Assembly: GCA_025358055.1 (NCBI GenBank)
Contig: JANYKV010000066.1
Coordinates: 33,075 to 97,074, forward strand
Length of the DNA: 64,000 bases
Reading direction: 5' to 3'
Source: Gemmatimonadota bacterium
GTDB lineage: Bacteria > Gemmatimonadota > Gemmatimonadetes > Gemmatimonadales > GWC2-71-9
Shown: piece after piece, positions 1-7,975 of the stretch
Position numbering within the stretch: the first letter of the stretch is position 1
Layout of the letters: each line of letters begins with the position of its first letter
The notes under the pieces: model-generated
Database searches by the model: none
Seen by the model: the letters and a program-made list of their open reading frames with translations, nothing else
What the model was told of the DNA's origin: nothing
Made by a program: the position numbers and the translations under genes

Positions 1-1290
1 TTTGCGGCGGTTCGGACCCAACTCGACTCCGCCTACGGTCTGGCTCGCCAGGGGAAGGTGGAGCAGGCCCGGCAAACGGCATTCGATGCCTATACGGTGT
101 TCGAGCAGGTCGAGCGGGACGTGCAGGTGAAGAACCCCGGCCTGGTGACCCGGATCGAGTCGATTTTCAGCGACCTTCGCAATAGCACTACCGCGGGTAT
201 GAGCGCGAATCAGCTGGATGCGATTCGGTCCCGGCTCGGGGTAGCGCTCGAGGAAGCCGAGCGCACGGTTGCCGTTACATCGTCACCGTGGGGCCTCTTC
301 GTACAGTCGCTCATCATCATGCTGCGCGAGGGATTGGAAGCCATCCTGGTGTTGAGCGCGTTGATGACGTTCCTGGTGAAGATGGGGGCGGGGTCGCGGA
401 AGCGAGACCTGCATATCGGGGTGGGGATCGCCGCGGTGATGAGTCTTCTCACCGCGGTCGCGCTCGAGACAGTGTTCCAAATTACGCCCGCGAAGCAAGA
501 AGCCATGGAAGGCGTGACGCTTCTGGTCGCGACGGTCATGCTCTTTTGGGTCAGCTATTGGCTGCTGTCCAAAATCGAAGTGGCGAAATGGAACAGTTTC
601 GTCCGCGGCAAGATTCAAGACGCGGTTACCGATGGATCTCGCTTTGCGCTCGGATCCGTGGCATTCCTCGCGGTGTATCGCGAAGGCTTCGAGACGGTGC
701 TGTTCTACAAAGCACTCTGGGTGTCCGCCGGCCACGTCGGAGCCCGGATGCCGATTGTGGGAGGGATCCTGGTCGGTCTGGCGATCCTCCTGGTCGTGTA
801 TTTCGCCATCAACCGGTTTGGCGTGCGTCTGCCGCTCAAACCGTTCTTCGCGGTGACCAGCGCGTTCTTGTACTACATGGCATTCGTCTTCGTCGGGAAG
901 GGGATCGCGGAACTGCAGGAGGGTGGCCTGATTGGTTCGACGTTCATCTCGGACGGCCCGCGAGTCCCCGCGATGGGCATCTACCCGACCATCGAGTCGT
1001 TGAGTGGGCAAGCCCTGATGGTCTTGCTCGCGGTAGTTGCGCTCGTGTGGACGTTCATCGTCGCTCCCCGGCGTCGCCTTCAAGTCACGTCCGTGATGGT
1101 TCCCGATTCCTCCTCGGCGGGGACGCAACGGGTCCCGGCGACCCGAGACCGCGATCCGGTCAATCAGATTGAACTGATGCGCTCGCTGGAGCGCATTGAA
1201 GCGGATCTGGCGGAAATTCGGGCCGAAGTGGATCGGATGAAGTCGCGATTGAAGGAAGGGCAGCGGGGTCCAGCCGGCGGGGGGCGGTGA
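1..1290 (+). CDS. FTR1-family iron permease, 5' end cut by window edge
   Basis: The frame is open from base 1, so the true start lies upstream. The visible part begins with a soluble, probably periplasmic helical stretch, followed by about seven membrane helices. Two copies of the REGxE iron-ligand motif are present: REGLE near base 325 and REGFE near base 676. These define the FTR1/EfeU family, which moves ferric iron across the inner membrane. The last 50 or so residues form a charged coiled-coil tail (ELMRSLERIEADLAEI), which is unusual and may hold a partner. Bacterial FTR1 proteins often work with an EfeO- or cytochrome-type partner, so a partner gene may lie left of the window. Family call is firm; substrate is inferred. 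Confidence 0.88.
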   Translation, partial: FAAVRTQLDSAYGLARQGKVEQARQTAFDAYTVFEQVERDVQVKNPGLVTRIESIFSDLRNSTTAGMSANQLDAIRSRLGVALEEAERTVAVTSSPWGLFVQSLIIMLREGLEAILVLSALMTFLVKMGAGSRKRDLHIGVGIAAVMSLLTAVALETVFQITPAKQEAMEGVTLLVATVMLFWVSYWLLSKIEVAKWNSFVRGKIQDAVTDGSRFALGSVAFLAVYREGFETVLFYKALWVSAGHVGARMPIVGGILVGLAILLVVYFAINRFGVRLPLKPFFAVTSAFLYYMAFVFVGKGIAELQEGGLIGSTFISDGPRVPAMGIYPTIESLSGQALMVLLAVVALVWTFIVAPRRRLQVTSVMVPDSSSAGTQRVPATRDRDPVNQIELMRSLERIEADLAEIRAEVDRMKSRLKEGQRGPAGGGR

Positions 1291-1659
1291 GGAAGGACGG
1301 AAGAAAGGCGCAAGGAAAAGAAGGGCAAGGAAGGCTCGTCCCGTCCGCCTGTCCGCCCCCGTCAGCATCCGCGCACCGTTGTCCCCCCCGGTCCGCCAAT
1401 GGTGTCACTTCGTTGGGCTCCCGCCTAATTCCATCGCCGCCAGCCCGTTGCCTGTATGTCAGCGGTCGTCACCTCGGTGCTCCGACAGCGCGACCCCTGG
1501 TTCAGTGCCGTGTGGCTCCGTGTCCACTCCGTTCGCGGCCGAGTTCCCGACTCAACTCCGCCACAGTGGGGCCCCGAGGTAGGTCTGCCGTAGTTATCAC
1601 CCACCGTGAAGCAGCCGACTCTCGTCGAATCGGCCAGAAAAGAGAGGGGCCCCACAGCC
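1291..1659. other. Gene-free stretch with one lgt-derived remnant
   Basis: About 370 bases separate the FTR1 permease from the next minus-strand gene. The open frames here are short, overlap one another and show no domain. The only recognisable content is the 51-bp Lgt-like remnant listed separately. The left part (about 1300-1340) is purine-rich and low in complexity. No convincing terminator with a T-tract was seen. Confidence 0.5.
1573..1623 (-). pseudogene. 51-bp remnant of an lgt active-site region
   Basis: Bases 1573-1623 match 5113-5163, inside the intact lgt gene of this window, at 49 of 51 positions by eye. On the minus strand both encode the same short peptide around VGCFxVGDxYGRPTSG, which is the GRxGCF-type core of prolipoprotein diacylglyceryl transferase. 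Flanking codons do not continue the Lgt sequence. It is therefore a fragment of a lost second lgt copy, or a short duplicated patch. Confidence 0.6.
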
Positions 1660-2643
1660 TCAGCATTTCGGGTTGCACACCTTGATCTTCACATCGTAGT
1701 TCCCCTTCGCCAACACCTTGCCTCGCACCGCGGCGAACACTCGCTCGGCGATCATCTGATTCTTGCCCATCTGCACGGGGATCTCGATGGGGCCCGCATC
1801 GGCGCCTGTAGCCTTGCCGATCATGCCGCGCGCCTTGTCGAAGGCGATTTCATAGTGCACGAAATGCAGGACACCCATCGATAGTGGGCCGCCGACGACG
1901 TACTTTCCCCGCGCCAGCGTGTACGTCTCGTTGAAGTCGGTGCGCGCCGGACCCAGCTGGAGGATCAACTTGCCGTTGATGAATTGGCCGTCCACCGGGA
2001 TGAAGAACGCCGTTGGCACCGCTTGGAGTGCCATCGCACCCGGGACGCTGGTGTAGGGGAACCCGACAGGCGGAACGGTGCTCCCGACGATCACCCCACC
2101 GGCGAGCGCTTTTCTCTTCAGCACGCGAAGCGCCTGGTCCATCACGGCGAAGCGGGTGCCGGTGCCCACGATGTGCCCCTTGAGCGCCACGCCCTGCTTG
2201 AGGTCGCTTCCCTTCCGGTATGCCAGCGTCATCTGGCCTTCGAGCTCGACGGTGTAGCGCCACCACATCTCCCCGTCCTTATAGTACTCGACCTTGGTGA
2301 TACCTTTGATCGGCCCCTCGAACCGCTCGCAGTAGTGGTCGAACAACGTGCTGGCGATGACCCCCGAGACCTTGGCTGCCAGCCCAGGAAGCCCGTCGAC
2401 GGCTTTCCCCGCGGCGAAGGCTTGAGCCTTTGCCCTGAATGACAACGTCGAGATCGGCCCGGTATACGGACTCTTCTCCAGGAAGAAACCGACGGCGGTC
2501 TTGAATCCGTTCGCGAGCCCGAACATGACCGATGCAAGTTTGAAACCCTCCTGCACGATGATCAGCTGGTCACAGACGATGTTCGACTTCCGGCTCTCGG
2601 CCAGCACCCCCTTGGGACTGACCGCGGCCAAAAAGGGGCGCAT
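1660..2643 (-). CDS. Uncharacterised protein ending in CNPKC
   Basis: I do not recognise this 327-residue protein. It has aromatic and beta-prone segments (GEMWWRYTVELEGQMTLAY, FNETYTLARGKYVVGGPLS) suggesting an extracytoplasmic beta-rich protein, plus an alanine/glycine-rich helical region near the N-terminus and a Cys pair at the extreme C-terminus. The reading frame stays open up to 2796, but that extension overlaps the divergent neighbour. ATG at 2643 was chosen because it leaves a short divergent gap before the plus-strand gene at 2666. No ribosome site settles the start. The divergent neighbour and the following secreted protein at 3208 may form one functional group, which is only inference. 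Confidence 0.55.
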   Translation of the reverse strand: MRPFLAAVSPKGVLAESRKSNIVCDQLIIVQEGFKLASVMFGLANGFKTAVGFFLEKSPYTGPISTLSFRAKAQAFAAGKAVDGLPGLAAKVSGVIASTLFDHYCERFEGPIKGITKVEYYKDGEMWWRYTVELEGQMTLAYRKGSDLKQGVALKGHIVGTGTRFAVMDQALRVLKRKALAGGVIVGSTVPPVGFPYTSVPGAMALQAVPTAFFIPVDGQFINGKLILQLGPARTDFNETYTLARGKYVVGGPLSMGVLHFVHYEIAFDKARGMIGKATGADAGPIEIPVQMGKNQMIAERVFAAVRGKVLAKGNYDVKIKVCNPKC

Positions 2644-2665
2644 CGCCGTGCTGGTGTCCGCCTCG

Positions 2666-3181
2666 ATGGGCACAGGTGACCGAGGGATCGCGCTCGCCGC
2701 CGCCCTGGTCGACCGGATTCCCGATCTGCCGTTCACTGAGAATCCGGCCGATCCCGCCGTCCCGCCGCAGGGCCCCGATCCCTGTGTGCTGATCACCCGT
2801 CAGGAAGCAGAGGCAGTGCTCGGCCCGCTGCTGGTCGCGCCGTATCGGTCTCGCAAGGCGACGGCGCTGGTCTACGGCTCGGGGCCGAGCTGCTCGTATT
2901 TCAGCGGGAAGCATCGGGCGCTGGTGGTGACGCCGATGTGGAGGATGGGCGCCGACATGTTCCGGATGCTCGGCGGCGTGGCCACTGTCGTTGCCGGCAA
3001 ACTCGGCGGCACGGCGGCACCCGACACGCTGGAGGGGAACTGGGATCAGCTTTCGACCGGAACGGACGGGACCCTCAAAGTACTCAAGGGCGACAAGATG
3101 CTGAGGCTCCAATTCAAGTCGTCGGGCGCCAGCCTCGACAACGCGGTCGCGCTGGTTCGTGTGGCGCTCACACGGTTTTAG
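2666..3181 (+). CDS. Uncharacterised protein with DPC-LIT-EAEAVLG motif
   Basis: This protein of about 171 residues contains PDPCVLITRQEAEAVLG followed some 30 residues later by GPSCSYFSG. A 'DPCxLLTxxEVxxxLG ... C.Y' arrangement is typical of small exported proteins and lipoproteins such as the DUF3558 type, where the two cysteines probably pair. The start is uncertain: the frame is open back to 2501, but that would overlap the divergent gene. ATG 2666 is the first methionine outside that overlap. Downstream, after 26 bases and with a clear ribosome site, comes another small secreted protein, so the two are probably cotranscribed. Function unknown. Confidence 0.55.
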   Translation: MGTGDRGIALAAALVDRIPDLPFTENPADPAVPPQGPDPCVLITRQEAEAVLGPLLVAPYRSRKATALVYGSGPSCSYFSGKHRALVVTPMWRMGADMFRMLGGVATVVAGKLGGTAAPDTLEGNWDQLSTGTDGTLKVLKGDKMLRLQFKSSGASLDNAVALVRVALTRF

Positions 3182-3207
3182 CCCTCATCTTCAGGAGAAT
3201 ATTCGCC

Positions 3208-3651
3208 ATGCATTATCTCGTCCGTACCGCTCTCGCCGTTGCCGGCGCGGGTCTGCTGGTGGGGTCACGGTTCCAGGCTCTGTCCGACGGTGTCGAGGTC
3301 GTGATCCTCAACGGCCCCGACGCCGGCACCTACAAGTCGGTGTCGGCGGAAACTATATGCGCCCACTTCAAGGTGCAGAAATTCTCCACAGCGACGTGGA
3401 GTGATACGGACATCAAGGACCCGAAGAAGATGTCCGCCGCAGGCATCAAAGTAGACAACCCGGAGCTAGCGGGCCCGAAGAAGGGCGACGTGGAGATCAG
3501 CTTCGGGAAGAGGGCACGCGCGTATGTGGCCTCGCAGGAGCCGGTCACGATGACCGCGAAGGGCAAAGGGGCGGTCTTTGTGTTCGAGGGCACGATCAAG
3601 GGGACCAAGATGAAGGTGACCGGGACGTGCAAGGTGGTCGAGGAGTTGTAA
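3208..3651 (+). CDS. Small exported protein of unknown function
   Basis: A 147-residue protein starts at ATG 3208, preceded by a good ribosome site (AGGAGAAT at about 3193). The N-terminus (MHYLVRTALAVAGAGLLVG) is a signal peptide or anchor. The mature part is about 120 residues, rich in lysine, valine and threonine, with beta-strand patterning, and has two cysteines (ETICAHFK and GTCKVVEEL) that could form a disulfide. I do not recognise the family. It follows the DPC-motif protein by 26 bases and probably shares its transcript. Confidence 0.65.
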   Translation: MHYLVRTALAVAGAGLLVGSRFQALSDGVEVVILNGPDAGTYKSVSAETICAHFKVQKFSTATWSDTDIKDPKKMSAAGIKVDNPELAGPKKGDVEISFGKRARAYVASQEPVTMTAKGKGAVFVFEGTIKGTKMKVTGTCKVVEEL

Positions 3652-3744
3652 GCCGCTCGGACCGCTCGGCCGCCTCACTCCTAAACCGAAGAATGGGCTT
3701 GAGGGTTTTCGTTCGCCACGTACTCGTCGCCATACAACCTCCGT

Positions 3745-3799
3745 TCCGGTCGGCTCATGTCCCAAGCCATGATGGGGCGGACCGTCCGAGCCGACCGGA
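3745..3799. repeat. 12-bp inverted repeat between convergent genes
   Basis: TCCGGTCGGCTC at 3745-3756 and its exact reverse complement at 3788-3799 flank a 31-base loop. It sits between the plus-strand gene ending at 3651 and the minus-strand gene ending at 3804. It could act as a bidirectional terminator hairpin, but there is no T-tract and the loop is long. A palindromic repeat element is an equal possibility. Confidence 0.45.
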
Positions 3800-3803
3800 G
3801 TGC

Positions 3804-4469
3804 TCATGACACGGGTGCGCGGAATCCCCTGGCAATCAGCCACACCGCCAGGATCAGCTGCGTGACCCCTAACGGCGCGAGGAGCGGAAACACGACTGGG
3901 CGTCCGAAAAACGGCATTGCGACCCCGGCCATCTGCAGGAGCGCGGCGACCAGGGCCGCCCCGGCGATCACGCGCGGAACGAGCGCGTAACGATACAGCG
4001 TGGCGCAGAAGGCCAGGATCATCGCGCCGTCGGTGATCCGCCCCGCGAAGTGCGCCCAATTCCGTGCTGAGGACGCGATGACGCTCACCGCCTCGAGCTG
4101 CGTACGCTGGAGGTCGTTCGCGCTCATGTAGGTCTCACTCAGGGACACCATGGACATCATGGCGGTGTTCTCGACGACGCTCACGGCGAGGACGATGGCC
4201 GCCATCGCTACGCACCAGACGGCCATCCGTCGCGAGCGTTCAAAGAAGGCCGGAAACGCCAGGAGCGCGATCACGATCCACAATGATTCGTTCGCGATGC
4301 CAGCGAGCGCTGCCGTCCCCAGCTGCTGCGCGTGGGGTGCGCCGGTGACCAGGAATCCGGGTGGGCTGAACAGCGGCGCCATCGCTGCAAAATTCAGCGC
4401 GGCGGACACGGTCATTCTGACGATCAGCAGGAAGCCGATGATCCGACTCGCGGAAAGCGGTGTGTCCAC
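3804..4469 (-). CDS. DUF4386-like multi-span membrane protein
   Basis: This 221-residue protein starts with GTG and has about six to seven hydrophobic helices. The pattern (SRIIGFLLIVRMTVSAALNF at the start, then a loop with NESLWIVIALLAFPAFF, a central ARNWAHFAGRITDGAMILAF and PRVIAGAALVAALLQMAGV) fits the DUF4386 family of inner-membrane proteins, whose role is unknown. It stands alone on the minus strand, 233 bases upstream of the lgt stop and on the far side of a convergent hairpin from the secreted-protein pair. No promoter was identified. The family call rests on the helix pattern and is moderately sure. Confidence 0.6.
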   Translation of the reverse strand: MDTPLSASRIIGFLLIVRMTVSAALNFAAMAPLFSPPGFLVTGAPHAQQLGTAALAGIANESLWIVIALLAFPAFFERSRRMAVWCVAMAAIVLAVSVVENTAMMSMVSLSETYMSANDLQRTQLEAVSVIASSARNWAHFAGRITDGAMILAFCATLYRYALVPRVIAGAALVAALLQMAGVAMPFFGRPVVFPLLAPLGVTQLILAVWLIARGFRAPVS

Positions 4470-4702
4470 GTGACGGGCTCCTCGAAGGCAAGGGAAGGCC
4501 TGATGTCCAAGCCGTACCCGTCGACCTACGTGAAGCGTGCCCGTTTGTTTCCGCCTGCTGGTACGGTGTCACCGAGATTTCCGACTGCTCGCCGGAGATG
4601 CTGATGATTCGAATCTGCGTGCGGAGCTCCGAGGGACCAACCGATCACCCCTCGTCAGGTTGCGAAGGGGTAGGCGGGTATTGGAAGGGAAGGAGACCGA
4701 GC

Positions 4703-5536
4703 TCAGTTCGACTGGCTCAAATACGCCCCAGGTGATATTTCCGCCTGTCCCTTGAGCCGAAGCACCACGATGGTGCCAACCACGACCAACACCACGCTGG
4801 CAAGTTGGGCCACCGTGAAGGCGCCCAGAAATCGATCGTCCTTCGCGCGGAGGAATTCGACCGCAAAACGTTCCGTGCCGGCAAACACCAAGTACAAACC
4901 AAAGAGCCACCCGGTTCCGCCGCTCGACCGCCTGAGTCTCCACAGCGCCATGAAGGCCAGGAACATCAATCCCACTTCATAGAGTTGGGTGGGATGGACC
5001 GCGAGCACGGTCGAGGGGTCAGTTCCTGGGCCCACCGGCAAATGAAACAGCGTCGTCATGTTCCCGGCGGTCGACGGGGGAAGGCCTTGAGGGAATTGGA
5101 CACCCAGGGGGCCCGAGGTAGGTCTGCCGTAGTCATCACCCACCATGAAGCAGCCGACTCTCCCGATGGCGTACGCGGCCGCCAGGGCGGGTGCCGCCAG
5201 CTGCGCGGTCCAGCGGGTCGGGACCTTTCGCCGGAGCCCATTGATCCAAACGGCTGTCACACCGCCGATGAACCCACCGTACCAGACCAGGCCGCCGCGA
5301 GAAAACAGCGAACTCAAATCCTGGGTCAAGACGACGTACCAAATCTTCGCGCCAAGGACTCCGCCGATGACCGCGGCGACGGTGATGTCGGCGGCATATT
5401 CCGTGCGCAACCCGCGCCGCTTGAGCTCGAGGTCGATGAGCCACCCGCCGAGCATGAAGCCCGCCATCATCATGATGCCGTAGCCGGTGATTTCGAGCGG
5501 CCCCAATTTGAACACCAGCGGGTATACGGTAGTCAT
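4703..5536 (-). CDS. lgt: Prolipoprotein diacylglyceryl transferase
   Basis: Lgt transfers a diacylglyceryl group from phosphatidylglycerol to the lipobox cysteine of prolipoproteins at the inner membrane. The 277-residue length is typical. Seven membrane segments are visible. The conserved core reads AIGRVGCFMVGDDYGRPTSG, and a later HPTQLYE motif and the R..VEFLR segment near the C-terminus match the family. It is the last gene of the long minus-strand housekeeping run, separated from tsaD by about 170 bases that hold a REP-like element. Its substrates include the lipoprotein at 49299 in this window. A fragment of the same active-site region is repeated at 1573-1623. Confidence 0.93.
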   Translation of the reverse strand: MTTVYPLVFKLGPLEITGYGIMMMAGFMLGGWLIDLELKRRGLRTEYAADITVAAVIGGVLGAKIWYVVLTQDLSSLFSRGGLVWYGGFIGGVTAVWINGLRRKVPTRWTAQLAAPALAAAYAIGRVGCFMVGDDYGRPTSGPLGVQFPQGLPPSTAGNMTTLFHLPVGPGTDPSTVLAVHPTQLYEVGLMFLAFMALWRLRRSSGGTGWLFGLYLVFAGTERFAVEFLRAKDDRFLGAFTVAQLASVVLVVVGTIVVLRLKGQAEISPGAYLSQSN

Positions 5537-5595
5537 CGAGTATCTGCCCGTAGGAGGTAGCGGCTAGAGAAGTTCTTCATCGGGCCCGGTTCGCC

Positions 5596-5706
5596 CTTCT
5601 GTCCTTGCGAGGAAGGCCCAAAGGGCCGACGAAGCAACCTGTGCTGAATCGTACCGGCAACTGAGACAGATTGCTTCGGGTGCTCGCACTCTCGCAATGA
5701 CAGAAG
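5596..5706. repeat. REP/MITE-like element with inverted ends
   Basis: The element begins CTTCTGTCCTTGCGAG and ends with the near-exact reverse complement CTCGCAATGACAGAAG, about 111 bases later. Each arm also carries an inner GAAGCAAyCTG segment, and the left arm has a small hairpin GGCCCAAAGGGCC. This 'TGTCATTGCGAG...GAAGCAATCTG' design is a widespread non-coding palindromic repeat in bacterial genomes. It ends exactly at the tsaD stop codon. Related single arms occur at 27916-27996. It encodes nothing and may fold in the tsaD-lgt mRNA. Confidence 0.75.
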
Positions 5707-6762
5707 TCAATTCTGGGCCTCTGAAACTAACATTCCGGGCAGCGGCCCGCTGTCAAACGCTTCGAGGTCCAATCCGCTCCGATCACCCTGGCCGAGGTGC
5801 CAGGCGCCGGCGGCGGCGATCATCGCGGCATTGTCGGTGTTGAGCCGTGGTGAGGCGACAACCAGGCGGGCAATCCCGGCGAGGCGTTCGGTCAGCCGGT
5901 CATGGAGCGTCTGATTGCACGCGACTCCGCCGCAGACGACCACCGTTCGGCGGTCCAATTCGAGCGCGGCGGCGGTCGTCTTTTCCGTGAGGACATCTAC
6001 GACCGCGTCCTGAAATTCGCGCGCGAGGTCGGCCCGATCCCGTTCGATATCCGCGCTGGATTGGACGGCTCGCAGGACGGCAGTCTTGAGCCCACTGAAC
6101 GAAAAGGCGAAGCGGTCGGGTCCGCCGGTGGCCACTTCGCGCAACATGGGGCGGGGCAGGCGGAACCGGCCGGGCCGGCCCGTCTTGGCTAAGCGCTCCA
6201 GCGCTGCGCCTCCCGGATATCCCAGGCCGAGAAGGCTTGCAACTTTATCGAACGCCTCGCCGGCCGCATCATCTCGGGTCCGCCCAAGCAACTGATACTG
6301 CCCCCATGCGGCGACATCGAGCAATAGGGTATGTCCACCGCTCACCAACAAGGCCACGAAGGGTGGTTCGAGGTCGGGGAGTTCGAGGGTCGGGGCGAAC
6401 AGGTGACCTTCGAGGTGGTGCACGCCGATGAGGGGGAGGCCGAGCTGAAACGCGAGCGTCTTGCCGTACATCAGGCCCACTAACAGCGCGCCGACCAATC
6501 CTGGTCCGGCCGTGACCGCAATGCCTTCGATGGCGCCGAGCCCGATCTGGGCCTCCGCGAGCGCGCGATCGACGACCGGCCCAATGGTGCGAAGATGTTC
6601 GCGGCCGGCGAGCTCCGGTACGACGCCGCCGAAAATTCGATGGACGTCCTGTGAAAGGATGATGAGACTATCGAGCACGGGGCGGCGCCCGTCGAGGTGG
6701 ATCACCGCCGCGGACGTTTCGTCGCACGAGGTTTCGATGCCGAGGATGCGATCAATTGGCAA
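5707..6762 (-). CDS. tsaD: tRNA N6-adenosine threonylcarbamoyltransferase
   Basis: TsaD places the threonylcarbamoyl group on A37 of ANN-decoding tRNAs, working with TsaB, TsaC and TsaE (none in this window). The 351-residue protein has the N-terminal ASKHA motif GIETSCDETSAAV, the metal-binding HHLEGH (HxxxH), LVSGGHT, and the GGVACNQTL and LNTDNAAMIA motifs near the C-terminus. The start is TTG at 6762, which overlaps the end of the tlpA-like gene by 11 bases, so the two are probably translationally coupled. A REP-like repeat follows its stop directly. Confidence 0.95.
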   Translation of the reverse strand: MPIDRILGIETSCDETSAAVIHLDGRRPVLDSLIILSQDVHRIFGGVVPELAGREHLRTIGPVVDRALAEAQIGLGAIEGIAVTAGPGLVGALLVGLMYGKTLAFQLGLPLIGVHHLEGHLFAPTLELPDLEPPFVALLVSGGHTLLLDVAAWGQYQLLGRTRDDAAGEAFDKVASLLGLGYPGGAALERLAKTGRPGRFRLPRPMLREVATGGPDRFAFSFSGLKTAVLRAVQSSADIERDRADLAREFQDAVVDVLTEKTTAAALELDRRTVVVCGGVACNQTLHDRLTERLAGIARLVVASPRLNTDNAAMIAAAGAWHLGQGDRSGLDLEAFDSGPLPGMLVSEAQN

Positions 6763-7285
6763 GCAGCTGCTCGATGATCCTTTGGTTTTCCGGCGAGTTC
6801 CACGGGTGAGCCTGAATCACCTTGCGAACGATCACGCCGTCCTTGTCGAGGAGAAAACTCTCCGGGATACCGGTGATGAGGTAGGATTGTTTGATATCTC
6901 CCTTCGCGTCCTGCAGGAGATCGAACGTCAGTTTGTACTCGCGGCCGAAGGCCCGAACGTCATCCGGCGATCCATCGTCGATGCTCACCGCCGCAATCCG
7001 AAATCCTTTGGGACCCAAGCGCTGGTAGACCGCCTCCATCGCCGGCATCTCGGTCCGACACGGAATACAGTAGGTGGCCCAGATGTTTACTAACGTGACA
7101 TTCCCTCGGTACTTCTGATAGAGGGAGACGGTATCTCCATGCTTGAGGTCGACGGCGCGGAAGTCCGGGGCGTGGGCGCCGACCTCGACGCCTGCGATTT
7201 GCGGGCCGAATTTGACCAATGCGAACGCCCCGATCGCGAGCCCGGCCACCACCGTTCCGACGAACACCCATTGTTTCGAAGCCAT
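6752..7285 (-). CDS. TlpA/ResA-type membrane-anchored thiol-disulfide oxidoreductase
   Basis: The 177-residue protein has an N-terminal membrane anchor (WVFVGTVVAGLAIGAFALV) followed by a thioredoxin fold facing the periplasm. The redox motif is CIPC in the context NIWATYCIPCRTEMP. The cis-proline region reads GIPESFLLDKDG, as in ResA/TlpA/CcmG. Such proteins reduce apocytochrome or other periplasmic thiols and are recharged by CcdA/DsbD-type partners, which are not in this window. Its stop overlaps the tsaD start, and it follows rpe by 15 bases. The exact partner cannot be read from sequence. Confidence 0.88.
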   Translation of the reverse strand: MASKQWVFVGTVVAGLAIGAFALVKFGPQIAGVEVGAHAPDFRAVDLKHGDTVSLYQKYRGNVTLVNIWATYCIPCRTEMPAMEAVYQRLGPKGFRIAAVSIDDGSPDDVRAFGREYKLTFDLLQDAKGDIKQSYLITGIPESFLLDKDGVIVRKVIQAHPWNSPENQRIIEQLLAN

Positions 7286-7300
7286 GACTCATTCCCTTGG

Positions 7301-7966
7301 TTAAATGCTCACCGCGCACGCCAAGCGCAGGTCGCGCACTGCCTGAGCCGGGTCATCTTTGCCGAACACCGCGCTGCCCGCTACAAAAGTGTCCGCCCCA
7401 GCCGCATACGCGTTGTGGATCGTGTCGACCGTAATACCTCCGTCGACCTCGAGCGCCGCGCGGGAACCTTTGGTATCGAGGAGACGGCGGACGCGGTCGA
7501 CCTTGTCGATCGTGGTCCGGAGGAACGCTTGACCGCCGAAGCCAGGGTTGACCGACATTACGAGCACCAAGTCCAAATCGGTGACGACCTCTTCGACGGC
7601 CGCCAGGGGTGTGGCGGGATTCAGAGCGACACCAGCGAGCATTCCCCGCTCCCGGATAGCCGTCAGCTGCCGTTGGACATGTCGGGTCGCCTCGGGATGG
7701 AAGGTGAACACTCGAGCGCCGAGATCGGCGTACTCCGCGATGTATTGTTCCGGGTGCTCCACCATCAGGTGCACATCGAGCGGAAGCGACGTGATGGATC
7801 GGAGCGCGCGAATAACCGGCGCACCGAAGCTCAAGCTCGGGACGAAATGGCCATCCATTACGTCAATGTGGATCCAATCCGCTCCTCCAGCCTCGGCGAG
7901 CTGAACCTGTTCGCGGATGCGACCGAGGTCGGCATTCAGCACGCTTGGGGCGATACGCAGCGGCAT
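7301..7966 (-). CDS. rpe: Ribulose-phosphate 3-epimerase
   Basis: Rpe interconverts ribulose-5-phosphate and xylulose-5-phosphate in the pentose-phosphate pathway. The 221-residue TIM barrel shows the expected motifs in order: APSVLNADLG, the metal-binding HIDVMDGHFVP, LDVHLMVE, MSVNPGFGGQ, and EVDGGI, then the phosphate-binding ADTFVAGSAVFG. Catalytic aspartates and histidines are all present. It is nine bases downstream of the PASTA-protein gene in the same run, so it is cotranscribed. Confidence 0.95.
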   Translation of the reverse strand: MPLRIAPSVLNADLGRIREQVQLAEAGGADWIHIDVMDGHFVPSLSFGAPVIRALRSITSLPLDVHLMVEHPEQYIAEYADLGARVFTFHPEATRHVQRQLTAIRERGMLAGVALNPATPLAAVEEVVTDLDLVLVMSVNPGFGGQAFLRTTIDKVDRVRRLLDTKGSRAALEVDGGITVDTIHNAYAAGADTFVAGSAVFGKDDPAQAVRDLRLACAVSI

Positions 7967-7975
7967 TCCTACTCC

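Noticed and set aside
283..1368. Minus-strand open frame of 361 codons over the FTR1 gene
   Set aside because: It is a shadow in a GC-rich gene: arginine/histidine/aspartate-rich sequence without any motif, opposite a well-supported permease.
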